Shown piece by piece: positions 18,152 through 26,590 of a stretch of DNA of 64,000 nt. Every line of letters begins with the position of its first letter. Within the stretch, counting starts at the first letter, position 1. Under the pieces are notes generated by a model. That model did not search any database. It was not told where the DNA came from and was given only the letters and a program-made list of their open reading frames with translations. Origin of the DNA: Thermoanaerobacter sp. (GTDB lineage: Bacteria > Bacillota > Thermoanaerobacteria > Thermoanaerobacterales > Thermoanaerobacteraceae); NCBI GenBank assembly GCA_014896455.1, contig JADBKJ010000024.1, positions 1 to 64,000 on the forward strand, written 5' to 3'. A program made the translations under genes and the position numbers.

Positions 18152-19006
18152 TTACTCCTCTCCTACATCTCTATGGTGCAAAATAACAGAATAATCTTCT
18201 TTTTTCAGAAACTCATAAAGGGAATTTGCAATAGTAACAGACCTATGCTTTCCTCCTGTGCATCCAATAGCTATAACAAGTTGAGATTTACCTTCTCTTA
18301 TATAATACGGGATTAAAAATTTAATCATGTCCCCTAATTTCTTTAAGAACTCCTTTGCTTCCTCCCACTTCATCACGTACTCTTTTACCTTATCGTCATT
18401 TCCTGTTAAAGGTCTTAATTCTTCAATATAAAAAGGATTAGGTAAAAACCTCACATCAAATACAAGGTCAGCATCAAGAGGTATTCCATATTTATATCCA
18501 AAAGACATAATATCTATTATGATTCCTTTGAACTTTTTCCCTTTTAAAAAGATATTAGACAATTCCTCTTTTAACTGAGATGAAGTTAAATTAGAAGTAT
18601 CTATTATGCTATTGGCAATTTTCCTTATTTCTGCAAGTCTCTTTCTTTCCTCATTTATTCCATCAACTATTCTACCTTCCTCAGAGATGGGATGCTTTCT
18701 TCTGGTTTCTTTAAACCTCTTTATCAAAACCTCATCAGAAGCTTCCAAAAAAACTATTTCGTAATCGTAGTTGTTTTTTTTCAAAAACTCAAGGCTCGAA
18801 TAGATGTCCTCAAAAAACTGGCCACCTCTTAAATCCATGCCAAGGGCTACCTTATCAACATTTTTTGAGTGATAAAAAAGGTCAGCAAGTTTTGGAAGAA
18901 GAGCAGGTGGAAAATTGTCTATACAAAAAAAGCCCATATCCTCCATAGCCTTTAATGCCTGTGTTTTTCCAGCACCAGAAAGCCCTGTTATTATTACAAA
19001 CCTCAT
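18152..19006 (-). CDS. rapZ: RapZ/YvcJ nucleotide-binding protein
   Basis: The 284-residue protein starts RFVIITGLSGAGKTQALKAMED with a Walker A P-loop and ends with IGCTGGKHRSVTIAN and HHRDV, both diagnostic of the RapZ family. In enterobacteria RapZ guides RNase E to the glmZ small RNA. In Firmicutes YvcJ is a GTPase linked to competence, and no glmZ system is known, so the target here is open. It lies between the PHP gene (7 bp) and yvcK (1 bp). Confidence 0.95.
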   Translation of the reverse strand: MRFVIITGLSGAGKTQALKAMEDMGFFCIDNFPPALLPKLADLFYHSKNVDKVALGMDLRGGQFFEDIYSSLEFLKKNNYDYEIVFLEASDEVLIKRFKETRRKHPISEEGRIVDGINEERKRLAEIRKIANSIIDTSNLTSSQLKEELSNIFLKGKKFKGIIIDIMSFGYKYGIPLDADLVFDVRFLPNPFYIEELRPLTGNDDKVKEYVMKWEEAKEFLKKLGDMIKFLIPYYIREGKSQLVIAIGCTGGKHRSVTIANSLYEFLKKEDYSVILHHRDVGEE

Positions 19007-19013
19007 AAAAATA

Positions 19014-19751
19014 TCACCCCTTTGCGTTTATTATATCTTCCTCTGTTAGTCCCGCCTCTTTTGCAATTTCTATTCCTCTTTCAAAGTCTCCTACTTTGTG
19101 AGGCGTATGGGCATCGCTGTTTATTACAAATTTGCACCTCTCTTTTTTAGCTATTTTTACATATTCAACTGTCATATAACCGTGACTAGAATTAATTTCA
19201 AGAGCCGTTCCTTTCTCTTTTGCTGCCTTTGCAAGCTTTTGGGTATCAATGTCTACTTTAGCCCCTGGGTGTGTTATTATGTCAATTTTGTACTTTTTTA
19301 TAGCATTAATCATCGCTTGAGTATTTTTTTCTCTCATCTCTTCCCGCAAGGAAATAAAATATTTACTTGTCATGTTCTTACCAAAAAGCTGTAAAGCACT
19401 TCTAAAGTCTTTAGGCATAACTCCTCCATGATATCCCATAAGCAAAATATCTAAATATTTCATAAGTTCATCTGGAACATCAATATCCCCTTCTAAGCTG
19501 ATTAAATTAGCTTCTACTCCCATCAGCACTTTAATTTGGGGATATTTTTCATTAATCTTATCTATTTCTTCTCTCATTTTTTTAAAATCCCCTTTTCTTA
19601 AGCCATAAAATACAAGAGCTGGTCCATGGTCAGTGATTGCAATCTCTTCAAGCCCAATTTCTATCGCCCTTTTTACATTATCTTCTATTGTGCCTTTCCC
19701 ATGACTGTATACCGTATGGGTGTGATAATCAGCAAAAATTTTCATTTTCAA
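19014..19751 (-). CDS. PHP-domain phosphoesterase (YcdX-like)
   Basis: This 245-residue protein is a stand-alone PHP domain. It shows the metal ligands FADYHTHTVYSHG, AITDHGP, MGVEANL, ITHPG and VINSDAHTP in the right order. Such proteins are trinuclear-metal phosphatases or phosphoesterases of unassigned physiological substrate. It is embedded in the murB-rapZ-yvcK operon with 5-7 bp gaps, as in other thermophilic clostridia, so a link to cell-envelope or nucleotide-sugar metabolism is plausible but unproven. Confidence 0.88.
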   Translation of the reverse strand: MKMKIFADYHTHTVYSHGKGTIEDNVKRAIEIGLEEIAITDHGPALVFYGLRKGDFKKMREEIDKINEKYPQIKVLMGVEANLISLEGDIDVPDELMKYLDILLMGYHGGVMPKDFRSALQLFGKNMTSKYFISLREEMREKNTQAMINAIKKYKIDIITHPGAKVDIDTQKLAKAAKEKGTALEINSSHGYMTVEYVKIAKKERCKFVINSDAHTPHKVGDFERGIEIAKEAGLTEEDIINAKG

Positions 19752-19756
19752 ATCAC

Positions 19757-20662
19757 CTATTTATCTCCTATTATTCTTATTTCTGGTACAAGTTCCACTC
19801 CAAACTTTTCTTTTACTGCTTTTTGTATATGCTCAATCAAATTTAAAACATCGTAAAAAGTTGCATTGCCAGTATTTATAATAAATCCCGAATGCTTTTC
19901 AGAAACCTTAGCTCCTCCAATTGAATAGCCTTTAAGTCCTGCTTCCTCAATCAATTTTCCAGCATAATATCCAGGTGGCCTTTTAAAAGTACTTCCGGCA
20001 CTGGGATACTCTAAAGGTTGTTTTTCCTTCCTTTTTGCATTTAATTCTTCCATTTTGCTTTTTATCTCTTCGTATTTCCCTTTTGTTAAACTAAGCCACC
20101 CTCTTAAAACAATCCAATCTTTTTCTTGAATAATACTATATCTATAGGAAAAATTCATTTCTTCATTTGATAAAATCAATATATTTCCTTCTCCATCTAA
20201 AACCTCTACTTTTTCTACCACGTCCTTCATTTCAGGCCCATAAGCTCCTGCGTTCATCACTATTGCTCCGCCCAAAGTACCAGGAATCCCGCTAGCAAAT
20301 TCAAAGCCCGCAAGTTCATGTACAAGTGCCACATTGGCAATATAGGAAAGAGGCGCTCCTGCTTCAGCTATTATCCTATTACCCTCTACAATTACATTTC
20401 TCAAAGAGGATAATTTTATTACAACTCCTCTTATGCCTTTTTCACTTACTAATAGATTAGTGCCATTCCCTAGTATAAAAAAAGGTATGTTTTCTCGTTT
20501 CAACAAAGATAAAGCTTCCAATAATTCTTTTCGATTATTTGGCACAACTAACACATCTGCAGGTCCACCTATTTTAAAAGAAGTGTGTCTTTTCATGGGC
20601 TCGTTTAAATACAATTTCCCTTCTCTTAAGATATCTTTCAATTTGTCAACTATTTCAATCAC
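19757..20662 (-). CDS. murB: UDP-N-acetylenolpyruvoylglucosamine reductase
   Basis: MurB makes UDP-N-acetylmuramate, using FAD and NADPH, in the second committed step of peptidoglycan synthesis. The 301-residue protein has the FAD-binding NGTNLLVS and GIPGTLGGAIVMNAGAYG, the YRYS motif (SYRYSIIQ), GSTFKRPPG with the catalytic Ser, and the C-terminal VPEIRIIG. It belongs to the short, type II-like form common in Firmicutes. The start is a GTG at 20662 behind AAGGAGTGG. It heads the murB-PHP-rapZ-yvcK operon. Confidence 0.96.
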   Translation of the reverse strand: MIEIVDKLKDILREGKLYLNEPMKRHTSFKIGGPADVLVVPNNRKELLEALSLLKRENIPFFILGNGTNLLVSEKGIRGVVIKLSSLRNVIVEGNRIIAEAGAPLSYIANVALVHELAGFEFASGIPGTLGGAIVMNAGAYGPEMKDVVEKVEVLDGEGNILILSNEEMNFSYRYSIIQEKDWIVLRGWLSLTKGKYEEIKSKMEELNAKRKEKQPLEYPSAGSTFKRPPGYYAGKLIEEAGLKGYSIGGAKVSEKHSGFIINTGNATFYDVLNLIEHIQKAVKEKFGVELVPEIRIIGDK

Positions 20663-20784
20663 TGTACCACTCCTTAAAATTTAAAGTTAATTAATTATTC
20701 CATCTATAGTCTATCAATAATATATTGTTTTCATTCCAAAATGAAACTTTATATGCATTTTTATAATATCACTTTTTTTTCACA

Positions 20785-20811
20785 AAATAAATAGAGGGGA
20801 TTACCCCTCCT
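20785..20811 (-). terminator. Terminator after the zinc-ribbon gene
   Basis: GAGGGG pairs with CCCCTC across ATTA, immediately beyond the stop codon, with TATTTATTTT following on the minus strand. Confidence 0.75.
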
Positions 20812-20982
20812 TTATGCATTGTAACAAACTTTAAATCTCTTGCTTATGCAACCCTCCGAATCATACATGCTCACAACAGCTGTACACTTTTTTATCTTTA
20901 TCTCGCAATTGCAATCCCTGCAAAAATACAGGTTATTCCCTATTTTGCCCACATTCGTACTCTTGCAATTTGGGCATTCCAC
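20812..20982 (-). CDS. 56-residue zinc-ribbon protein
   Basis: A GTG at 20982, behind AAGAGGTGATT, opens a clean 56-residue frame ending directly at a terminator. The protein starts MECPNCKSTN and has LYFCRDCNCEI, so CPNC at residues 3-6 and CRDC at 21-24 make a classic zinc ribbon. Further cysteines at 26, 33, 45 and 53 hint at a second site. It is basic in its C-terminal half (KIKKC, SKRFKV). I do not recognise a named family; a nucleic-acid or protein-binding role is a reasonable guess. The leader upstream contains an inverted repeat and a tiny reading frame. Confidence 0.75.
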   Translation of the reverse strand: MECPNCKSTNVGKIGNNLYFCRDCNCEIKIKKCTAVVSMYDSEGCISKRFKVCYNA

Positions 20983-21000
20983 GGCAATCACCTCTTCATT

Positions 21001-21076
21001 AGCTGCTTACACTCTAAAACTATCAAAAGGAAACATTACACCTCCTGTAATTAGTTTTATTCCAGTCTAAGCAGCT
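21001..21076 (-). promoter_or_regulatory. Structured leader of the zinc-ribbon gene
   Basis: AGCTGCTTA (21001-21009) and TAAGCAGCT (21068-21076) are perfect 9-base inverted repeats that would enclose 58 bases of the 5' leader. Inside lies an ACAGGAGG ribosome site and a 9-codon frame. This suggests translation-coupled or structural control, but no known riboswitch class fits. Confidence 0.45.
21007..21036 (-). CDS. Possible 9-residue leader peptide
   Basis: ATG at 21036 follows ACAGGAGGTGTA at ideal spacing and encodes MFPFDSFRV before TAA. The stop codon lies in one arm of the 9-base inverted repeat. The strong ribosome site has no other gene to serve. It could be a regulatory leader peptide or the remnant of a lost gene. 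Confidence 0.35.
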   Translation of the reverse strand: MFPFDSFRV

Positions 21077-21385
21077 TTTGATTTGTGCATTAAACAATCT
21101 CAAAATTTTGAATATTTTATGTACCTGTTAAGATTTCTTCTATTCCGATTTTTATTATACCACAAGTAAAGAAATCGGATATAGCTTGAAATACCTTTAT
21201 ATCTTCTAATATTTTGAATTTTTCCTTATATTTATTCAATATTTCTTCTTTTATCAAAAAAAATATCCGTTTTTCTATGTTTTTTGCTAAAACTTAGAGC
21301 ATAATTATGTGAGATGTTTAATATGATTTTTAAAGCCATAAAAGTATTTTCCGTTCCTTTTTTACATCAATTGGAGTTGTTTATT
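21077..21385. other. AT-rich gap, no gene seen
   Basis: This stretch between the zinc-ribbon leader and the patatin gene is very AT-rich. I see no convincing ribosome site, long frame, tRNA or hairpin terminator in it. It probably holds the promoter of the zinc-ribbon gene and the untranslated 3' end of the patatin operon. Confidence 0.5.
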
Positions 21386-22249
21386 CTACATTTCCAGTTC
21401 CCTCTTTATTCTCCAAACAATAGAATCGGCAGCTTCAAATCCCATATTTATACATTTTTCTGCCTGGTCAAACCTATACCAGCGAATATTATCGACATTA
21501 GGTTTTATTGTATAAACCCGTTTATTTCCCTCCATTTTTTCAAGATTCTTATTAGAATTATCTTTTAACAATTTAATAGCGGTTGTTGTAATAGATATAA
21601 TTTCAGGTAAAGGCCTTTTTATATTAAAATACTTTTTTATTGGCAGCACTTTCTCACTATTAGCTAGAGAATAAAAAAACCTTTCGAAAAAGCCCATATC
21701 AATGCTTGAGCTTACATCGCAATTTACAACTATGTCGGCACCCAATTTAGCTGCTAATTCTATTGCCTCAGAAGCAACAATTGACCCATCAACTAACTTG
21801 GTTCCATTGTACTCCACAGGTTCAAAAAATACAGGGATAGAAATGCTTGCCCTTATAGCTTTTATCAAGTCTCCCTCTTTAAATACTACTCCCTTTCCTG
21901 TTTGAATATCAGTAGCCACAATATATAGAGGAATATTAAGTTCCTCAAAACTTTCTTTCACATAACCCCGCAAATATTTCTCTATTTTTTCACCCTTTAC
22001 CAAACCGGTTCGTGAAGCCTTAAAATCCAATAAACTTATAAATTTTACCATATTAATCTTTTTTGCATCACTTATAAGTTTGTCTACATTATGTCCTGAA
22101 GCATAGATTGCTCCTATTATCGCTCCCATACTTATGCCTATTATAAAATCAATAGGAATATTTTCTTCTTCAAATCTTTTTAGTATACCTAAGTGCGCAT
22201 ATCCTCTTGCTGCTCCACCGCCCAGTATAAGTCCCACTTTTTGCCTCAT
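21386..22249 (-). CDS. Patatin-like phospholipase family protein
   Basis: The 287-residue protein has the patatin serine hydrolase signature: oxyanion loop GLILGGGAARGYAHLG, nucleophile elbow GISMGA with Ser near residue 41, and the dyad Asp in KLVDGSIVASEA. The C-terminal region is basic and helical. It resembles RssA/YchK proteins, which act on membrane lipids or lysophospholipids. It is the last gene of the phasin-ABC1-TetR operon, 15 bp after the TetR gene. Together with the ABC1 kinase this suggests a membrane-lipid homeostasis unit. Confidence 0.9.
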   Translation of the reverse strand: MRQKVGLILGGGAARGYAHLGILKRFEEENIPIDFIIGISMGAIIGAIYASGHNVDKLISDAKKINMVKFISLLDFKASRTGLVKGEKIEKYLRGYVKESFEELNIPLYIVATDIQTGKGVVFKEGDLIKAIRASISIPVFFEPVEYNGTKLVDGSIVASEAIELAAKLGADIVVNCDVSSSIDMGFFERFFYSLANSEKVLPIKKYFNIKRPLPEIISITTTAIKLLKDNSNKNLEKMEGNKRVYTIKPNVDNIRWYRFDQAEKCINMGFEAADSIVWRIKRELEM

Positions 22250-22264
22250 TTTTCATCACCATTT

Positions 22265-22834
22265 TTACTCAAAAATAATTTGTATGGCATTTAACGCATC
22301 CAAAATTTCATTTCCATTAGAATCTAAAATCACTTGCATTCCCGTACCAAACATTGCACCAAGTATCATCCTCGCCACTGCTCGTGGAGAATAATTTCTA
22401 AAATTTTCTCCTAAAGCACTGTTACTTAGAATTTTTTCCTCAATCATTTTAGATAAGTCATTAAATAAATCTTTTAATAAACTGTTAAAAGAAGAGGACC
22501 ACATAGCTAAACCTGTAAAATCGTACAACAGTTTAAAAAGTCCTGGATTATTTTTTAAAAGGTCTTTAAAAAAATTCACTAAGGATAGCATCTTATCCTT
22601 TGCAGTTTCTCCCATACTCAAAGCTTCATTTATTTCTTTTAAATATTTATCTATCATCATCTTTATTACCTCTGTGAAAAGCCCTTCCTTACTGCCAAAA
22701 TAATAATGCAATTGGCTTAACACAACACCAGCTTCCTCTGCAATGTCTCTTAAGGAAACATTAGCATATCCTTTAGTAGAAATACACTTATATGCAGCAT
22801 TTAATATTCTTTGCGATTGGTTTTTACCTTCCAT
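22265..22834 (-). CDS. TetR-family regulator
   Basis: This 189-residue repressor-type protein has an N-terminal helix-turn-helix (ILNAAYKCISTKGYANVSLRDIAEEAGVVLSQLHYYFGSKEGLF) and a variable helical ligand-binding domain. The layout resembles regulators of fatty-acid or membrane genes, though the ligand is not readable. It sits inside the operon it most likely controls. A palindrome with GGAC-N4-GTCC arms lies just after the operon promoter at 24926-24943. A ribosome site AAAGGGGAAA precedes the ATG. Confidence 0.92.
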   Translation of the reverse strand: MEGKNQSQRILNAAYKCISTKGYANVSLRDIAEEAGVVLSQLHYYFGSKEGLFTEVIKMMIDKYLKEINEALSMGETAKDKMLSLVNFFKDLLKNNPGLFKLLYDFTGLAMWSSSFNSLLKDLFNDLSKMIEEKILSNSALGENFRNYSPRAVARMILGAMFGTGMQVILDSNGNEILDALNAIQIIFE

Positions 22835-22863
22835 CTTGGATTTCCCCTTTTAAAGTTTATTTA

Positions 22864-24540
22864 TTAAAGCCGCCCAGATCGGAAAATAGAAATTGCTAAG
22901 CCTAAAACTATGACAAAAGCTATCGCTAAACCAATCTTTAAAATTATCTCATTAAGCTTATACATTTCTGCACCAGCATTAGCACTCATTCCTGACCCTA
23001 TTAAAATCCCGGCAATAACAATACTTAAAGCCAAAAGTATAATACTGGTGGAAAGTCGATTAAATACCTTATCAACCCGTTTCTCTAAATTTTCAAAGTC
23101 TCTTATTTTTAATTCTACAGCATAATTTTCTTCTTCTGTTTTCCTTAAAAAATTCAATAAAAATGATGGCAACTCTTTTATCAATCTGCCATAATCCATT
23201 GTGGCATTTATTATCTCTTCTTTCATATGTTGAGTAGAAAACATTCTGGGTATCAACTGCTTTGCAATTGGTTTTGCCACTTCTAAAACGCTAATTTTGG
23301 GATCTAACTTTTCTACTATTCCCTCTAATGTTATAAGGCTTTTAGCCAGCATATTAAATTCATTGGGAATTACAATATTATACGAAAATACAAGGTCAAA
23401 TATCCCATTGAGGACTTCCCCAACTTTGAGCTTTTCTAACGGTATTTCAACATATCTATCTCGCAAATTATTTATATCTTTTTCTAGCTTTTTCATATTG
23501 ACATTTAGAGTCATCGCATTTAAATCTATAACGCTTTCAACAATCATCCTGCTATTTTTATAAACAATCCCCAACAACATTTTAGAAAACTGTCTTTTTC
23601 TTTCTGAGCTTAAGCTACCTACCATTCCAAAATCTAAAAATGCTATTGTCCCATCCTCTAGCACCATAATATTTCCCGGATGAGGGTCTCCATGAAAAAA
23701 ACCATCCCTTAAAATCTGATTCAATACAGATTTTGCAAGGTTTCTTGCAATTGTACCGCGGTCTAATCCAGCCTCATCAATTGCATTAAAATCATTTAAC
23801 GGAATACCATCAATGTATTCCATCGTCAATACACGTCTTGTCGTATGGGTCCAGATTATAGAAGGAATTTTAACTTTTTTGTCTTTTAAAAAATTCTTTT
23901 TGAACTTTTCTGCGTTTCCCCCCTCTATTCTAAAATCTAATTCCTCTTCCAATCTCTTTTTGAAGTCTTCTACCATTTTTGTAAAATTGTATATTTTCCC
24001 ATATTTTGTATGATTATCAACAAATTTGGCGATATCTTCTAATATCCTCATATCTTGGGCTATGATTTTTTCTATCCCTGGCCTTTGAACCTTGACAACA
24101 ACAGTTTTGCCTGACCACAACAAAGCCTTGTGAACTTGTGCTATAGAAGCTGCCGCTAAAGGAGTAGGCTCAAATTCTGCATAGGCTTCCTCCAAATTTT
24201 CGCCAAATTCATTTTGTATAACTGATTTCACCTCATCAAAAGAAAAAGCAGGAGCTTTGTCCTGTAATTTTTCCAATTCCTTTATTATATCTTTTGGCAA
24301 AATGTCAGACCTTGTGCTTAAAATCTGCCCCATTTTTATAAAAGTAGGTCCTAATTCTTCAAGAGCAAGTCTTAATCTTTCTCCCCGGGAAAGTTTCGCA
24401 ATATTTTCATCATTTGTTTGCTTCAAGATTTTTCTTCTTACATTTATATGTTTTAAAATTCCAATATTGTCAATTATAGCACCAAACCCGTATTTGATGA
24501 ATACAAACACTATTTCTCTATATCTTCTTAAATGTTGCAT
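22864..24540 (-). CDS. ABC1/UbiB-family atypical kinase
   Basis: The 558-residue protein has the UbiB hallmarks. These are LGPTFIKMGQILSTRSDILP (KxGQ motif), AAASIAQVHKALLW (the Ala-rich loop replacing the usual glycine loop), VVVKVQRPG with the Lys, DGFFHGDPHPGN (catalytic loop) and AFLDFGMVG. Two C-terminal membrane segments near residues 495-555 anchor it. UbiB proteins support isoprenoid-quinone or other prenyl-lipid synthesis, but an anaerobe of this type probably lacks ubiquinone, so the lipid target differs. It is cotranscribed with the phasin-like gene upstream and TetR downstream. Confidence 0.93.
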   Translation of the reverse strand: MQHLRRYREIVFVFIKYGFGAIIDNIGILKHINVRRKILKQTNDENIAKLSRGERLRLALEELGPTFIKMGQILSTRSDILPKDIIKELEKLQDKAPAFSFDEVKSVIQNEFGENLEEAYAEFEPTPLAAASIAQVHKALLWSGKTVVVKVQRPGIEKIIAQDMRILEDIAKFVDNHTKYGKIYNFTKMVEDFKKRLEEELDFRIEGGNAEKFKKNFLKDKKVKIPSIIWTHTTRRVLTMEYIDGIPLNDFNAIDEAGLDRGTIARNLAKSVLNQILRDGFFHGDPHPGNIMVLEDGTIAFLDFGMVGSLSSERKRQFSKMLLGIVYKNSRMIVESVIDLNAMTLNVNMKKLEKDINNLRDRYVEIPLEKLKVGEVLNGIFDLVFSYNIVIPNEFNMLAKSLITLEGIVEKLDPKISVLEVAKPIAKQLIPRMFSTQHMKEEIINATMDYGRLIKELPSFLLNFLRKTEEENYAVELKIRDFENLEKRVDKVFNRLSTSIILLALSIVIAGILIGSGMSANAGAEMYKLNEIILKIGLAIAFVIVLGLAISIFRSGRL

Positions 24541-24574
24541 TATTTCACACCTGTCATCAAAATTTTATAGTTAC

Positions 24575-24901
24575 TTATTTCTTTGTGTTTTGCATTTCCT
24601 CCAGCACTTTTCTGACTTCCTCACGAACAATATTTCTTATATCTTCTTTACTAACAATGTCCTCCTTTTTGGCGATGTTCATGTAATCTAACGTTTCAGC
24701 AACTGCGTCTTTAATCATTTTTCTCAACTCTTCCTTCTGTTCTTCACCTTTTTTTACCAAGTCTTTCACCATTTTTTGTGCATCTTCTCTTGCAACTTCT
24801 CCTCTATCTACAAGCTCTTCTACTATTTTTTCTATTTTCTCTCGCGATAATGCAAATAATCCCAAACCAAAATTGATAGATTTTTCAAGCAAACTTGTCA
24901 T
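24575..24901 (-). CDS. Phasin-like coiled-coil protein
   Basis: This 108-residue protein (MTSLLEKSINFGLGLFALSREKIEKIVEELVDRG) resembles the phasin/PhaF-like family. It has a short hydrophobic N terminus, then a long charged amphipathic helix with REDAQKMVKDLVKKGEEQ and a C-terminal EEVRKVLEEM coil. Such proteins coat lipid or polymer surfaces or pair with UbiB-like kinases. An upstream ATG at 24934 would place the operator inside the coding region and has no ribosome site, so 24901, behind GAAAGGGG, is preferred. It is the first gene of the operon. Confidence 0.8.
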   Translation of the reverse strand: MTSLLEKSINFGLGLFALSREKIEKIVEELVDRGEVAREDAQKMVKDLVKKGEEQKEELRKMIKDAVAETLDYMNIAKKEDIVSKEDIRNIVREEVRKVLEEMQNTKK

Positions 24902-24925
24902 ATTTATAACCCCTTTCAAAATTAA

Positions 24926-24943
24926 TTCGGACATCCGTCCTAA
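24926..24943 (-). promoter_or_regulatory. Palindromic operator, likely for the operon's TetR protein
   Basis: TTCGGACATCCGTCCTAA has perfect GGAC/GTCC arms with outer TT and AA, spaced by 4 bases. It lies about 14 bp after the -10 box, overlapping the expected start of transcription, which suits repression by the TetR protein at 22265. Confidence 0.65.
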
Positions 24944-24956
24944 TATCTCTATTAAT

Positions 24957-24984
24957 ATTATATACTAAAATTTCCTAAAGTCAA
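24957..24984 (-). promoter_or_regulatory. Promoter of the phasin-ABC1-TetR-patatin operon
   Basis: TTGACT and TATAAT are separated by 16 bp on the minus strand, directly upstream of the palindromic operator. Confidence 0.7.
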
Positions 24985-24996
24985 TATGGAATTTTA

Positions 24997-25743
24997 TTAC
25001 TCCTCAAGAAGCTCTTTTACAACTTCTATACCGTTTAATTTCATGTGATACAAAAACATGGTATGTATCAAATTGCCATCATGAGGCATTATCTTGAGGG
25101 ACTGGGCAGTTTTTACAGATGTATCATAGGTTTCAACGCAATTTTCCGGTACAATTACATTTGCTTTAAGATTATTGGCATTTGCAATCATTTTTATAGA
25201 CATAGCCGTCTGGTAAACGCATAAGTCAGTGCAATCTCCCACTACGATAAAAGTAGATTTTCCTTCCTTTATCATTTCAACAACTTTCTTTAAAAACTCA
25301 TTCCCGCCTTCTAATTCCCCTCCAAAAAACACATTCAACGAATTTTTCTCCACAATCACAGGTTCTCCTTCAACTACTTCCTTCAGTTCGTCAACAATTT
25401 CACCCTCATAGGTGCCTTTTACACAGTGAGGTGGAAATTCTCCAAATTCAACTGCATCTGAAGGATGAGCGTCATTTAAAAAGAACACATTTTTTATCCC
25501 CATTCTGTAGCAGGCCTTTAATAAATTCTTTATAGGTTCTATTATACCTGCCACTCTTGGACTAGCTAATGGACCGCTTTTACAAAAACCGTTTAGCATA
25601 TCCACAACCAAAACTGAAACCTTATCCTCTCCACCAGCATTGTATATTACACTGCTCAAGCTTTTTTCTTCAAGGTTGCTATAAAAGTCAAAAAGGTAAT
25701 TTAAAAAGGGCCTAGTGTTATACAAAAAGCTATCAAAATTCAT
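24997..25743 (-). CDS. Isochorismatase-family cysteine hydrolase
   Basis: The 248-residue protein has the Asp-Lys-Cys triad of the nicotinamidase/isochorismatase fold: Asp in VLVVDMLNGF, Lys in PPHCVKGTYEGE and Cys in VVGDCTDLCVYQTAMS. A metal site like that of nicotinamidase is suggested by FFLNDAHPSDAVEFGEFPPHC. It therefore probably deaminates nicotinamide in NAD salvage, though other amides are possible. An extra N-terminal stretch of about 45 residues precedes the core. TATAAT lies about 36 bp upstream, so it seems to be a single-gene unit. Confidence 0.85.
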   Translation of the reverse strand: MNFDSFLYNTRPFLNYLFDFYSNLEEKSLSSVIYNAGGEDKVSVLVVDMLNGFCKSGPLASPRVAGIIEPIKNLLKACYRMGIKNVFFLNDAHPSDAVEFGEFPPHCVKGTYEGEIVDELKEVVEGEPVIVEKNSLNVFFGGELEGGNEFLKKVVEMIKEGKSTFIVVGDCTDLCVYQTAMSIKMIANANNLKANVIVPENCVETYDTSVKTAQSLKIMPHDGNLIHTMFLYHMKLNGIEVVKELLEE

Positions 25744-25796
25744 AAAAATTACCCCCTCTAATCAACTCTTTTGCCAAAATTATACCACAAAAATAT

Positions 25797-26222
25797 TTAA
25801 TCCAGTACATTGAAAAAAGTTTCTCTTGCCACAGCTAAAAGCCTCCCATCTTCTGCATAGGCTTCACAAACTGCCACAGTAGTTTTACCCCCCGCATGAA
25901 CTATTTTACCTGTCGCTTTCACTTTTTCTCCCACTTTCACTGGCAAAAGGTAATTTATATTCATCTCAATAGTTATCACCTGTTTACCTACTGTCCGTGC
26001 CGCCATACCCATAGTGATATCCATCACTGAAAAAAGCACGCCTCCATGAGCAATATTAAGAGGATTTAAGTGCTTTTCTTCAATTTCTATTTTTGTAACA
26101 GCATAACCCTTCCCTAATTCTGCTACATGCACCCCTATTAATTGATGAAAATTAGTATTCCTATTTATTTTTAAAAGTTCTTCAAAAAGTTTTCCATCTA
26201 TTCCACCATTTATTGCTTTCAC
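25797..26222 (-). CDS. PaaI/YigI-type hotdog thioesterase
   Basis: This 141-residue hotdog protein has the family signature NIAHGGVLFSVMDITMGMAA (HGG motif with the catalytic Asp downstream) and ITIEMNINYLLPVKVGE, typical of PaaI-like acyl-CoA thioesterases. The start is set at a GTG (26222) directly behind GAGGAGGGCGGG. The open frame runs further upstream, through a terminator hairpin and into the foldback element, but that extension has no ribosome site and is not conserved family sequence. A TATAAT box lies just past the terminator. Confidence 0.85.
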   Translation of the reverse strand: MKAINGGIDGKLFEELLKINRNTNFHQLIGVHVAELGKGYAVTKIEIEEKHLNPLNIAHGGVLFSVMDITMGMAARTVGKQVITIEMNINYLLPVKVGEKVKATGKIVHAGGKTTVAVCEAYAEDGRLLAVARETFFNVLD

Positions 26223-26263
26223 ATTCCCGCCCTCCTCATAAGTTGTTGTTATTATTATAGCAT

Positions 26264-26288
26264 AAAAAACACAGGACTTCTCCTGTGT
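26264..26288 (-). terminator. Terminator hairpin beside foldback copy 2
   Basis: ACACAGGA pairs with TCCTGTGT across CTTC and on the minus strand runs into TTTTTTATG. It lies immediately next to the repeat element and upstream of the thioesterase promoter. Confidence 0.75.
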
Positions 26289-26289
26289 A

Positions 26290-26551
26290 GAGTTTGTTGG
26301 CAAAGTTAAAAAACATTCAAAGGAGATATTTTGCATCGTCGCTCCGATGTTCCAAAGCGACAAAACTAAACTCGACTTTCAGGTTCCGGCAGGGTACCCC
26401 GTCAGGCGACGTCCTGTCTCAGGTGCCCGCCTCCGCCCTCCTTGGCTTCGGCCCTGCCTCCACCCTCAGTCTCGCTAAGTTTTGTTACCGCTTTGTCACA
26501 AGTCGCTCCGATTGCAAAATATCTCCTTTACGAAAGTTTGTCTACAGTCTG
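26290..26551 (+). repeat. Foldback (MITE-like) element, complete copy 2
   Basis: This copy is in the same orientation as that at 14979 and strongly similar over the whole length. The middle (around 26396-26420) differs, which is where the two arms meet. TCCTGTGTAG occurs directly before it (26281-26290) and again shortly after it (26565-26574), followed by a second element-end-like ACTGTTGACAAACTG. Confidence 0.9.
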
Positions 26552-26590
26552 CGGCAGGCTAATATCCTGTGTAGACTGTTGACAAACTGT

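Noticed and set aside
20727-20747. Palindrome TTTCATTCCAAAATGAAA upstream of murB as an operator
   Set aside because: It is short and AT-rich and I could not place a convincing promoter next to it, so no feature was assigned.
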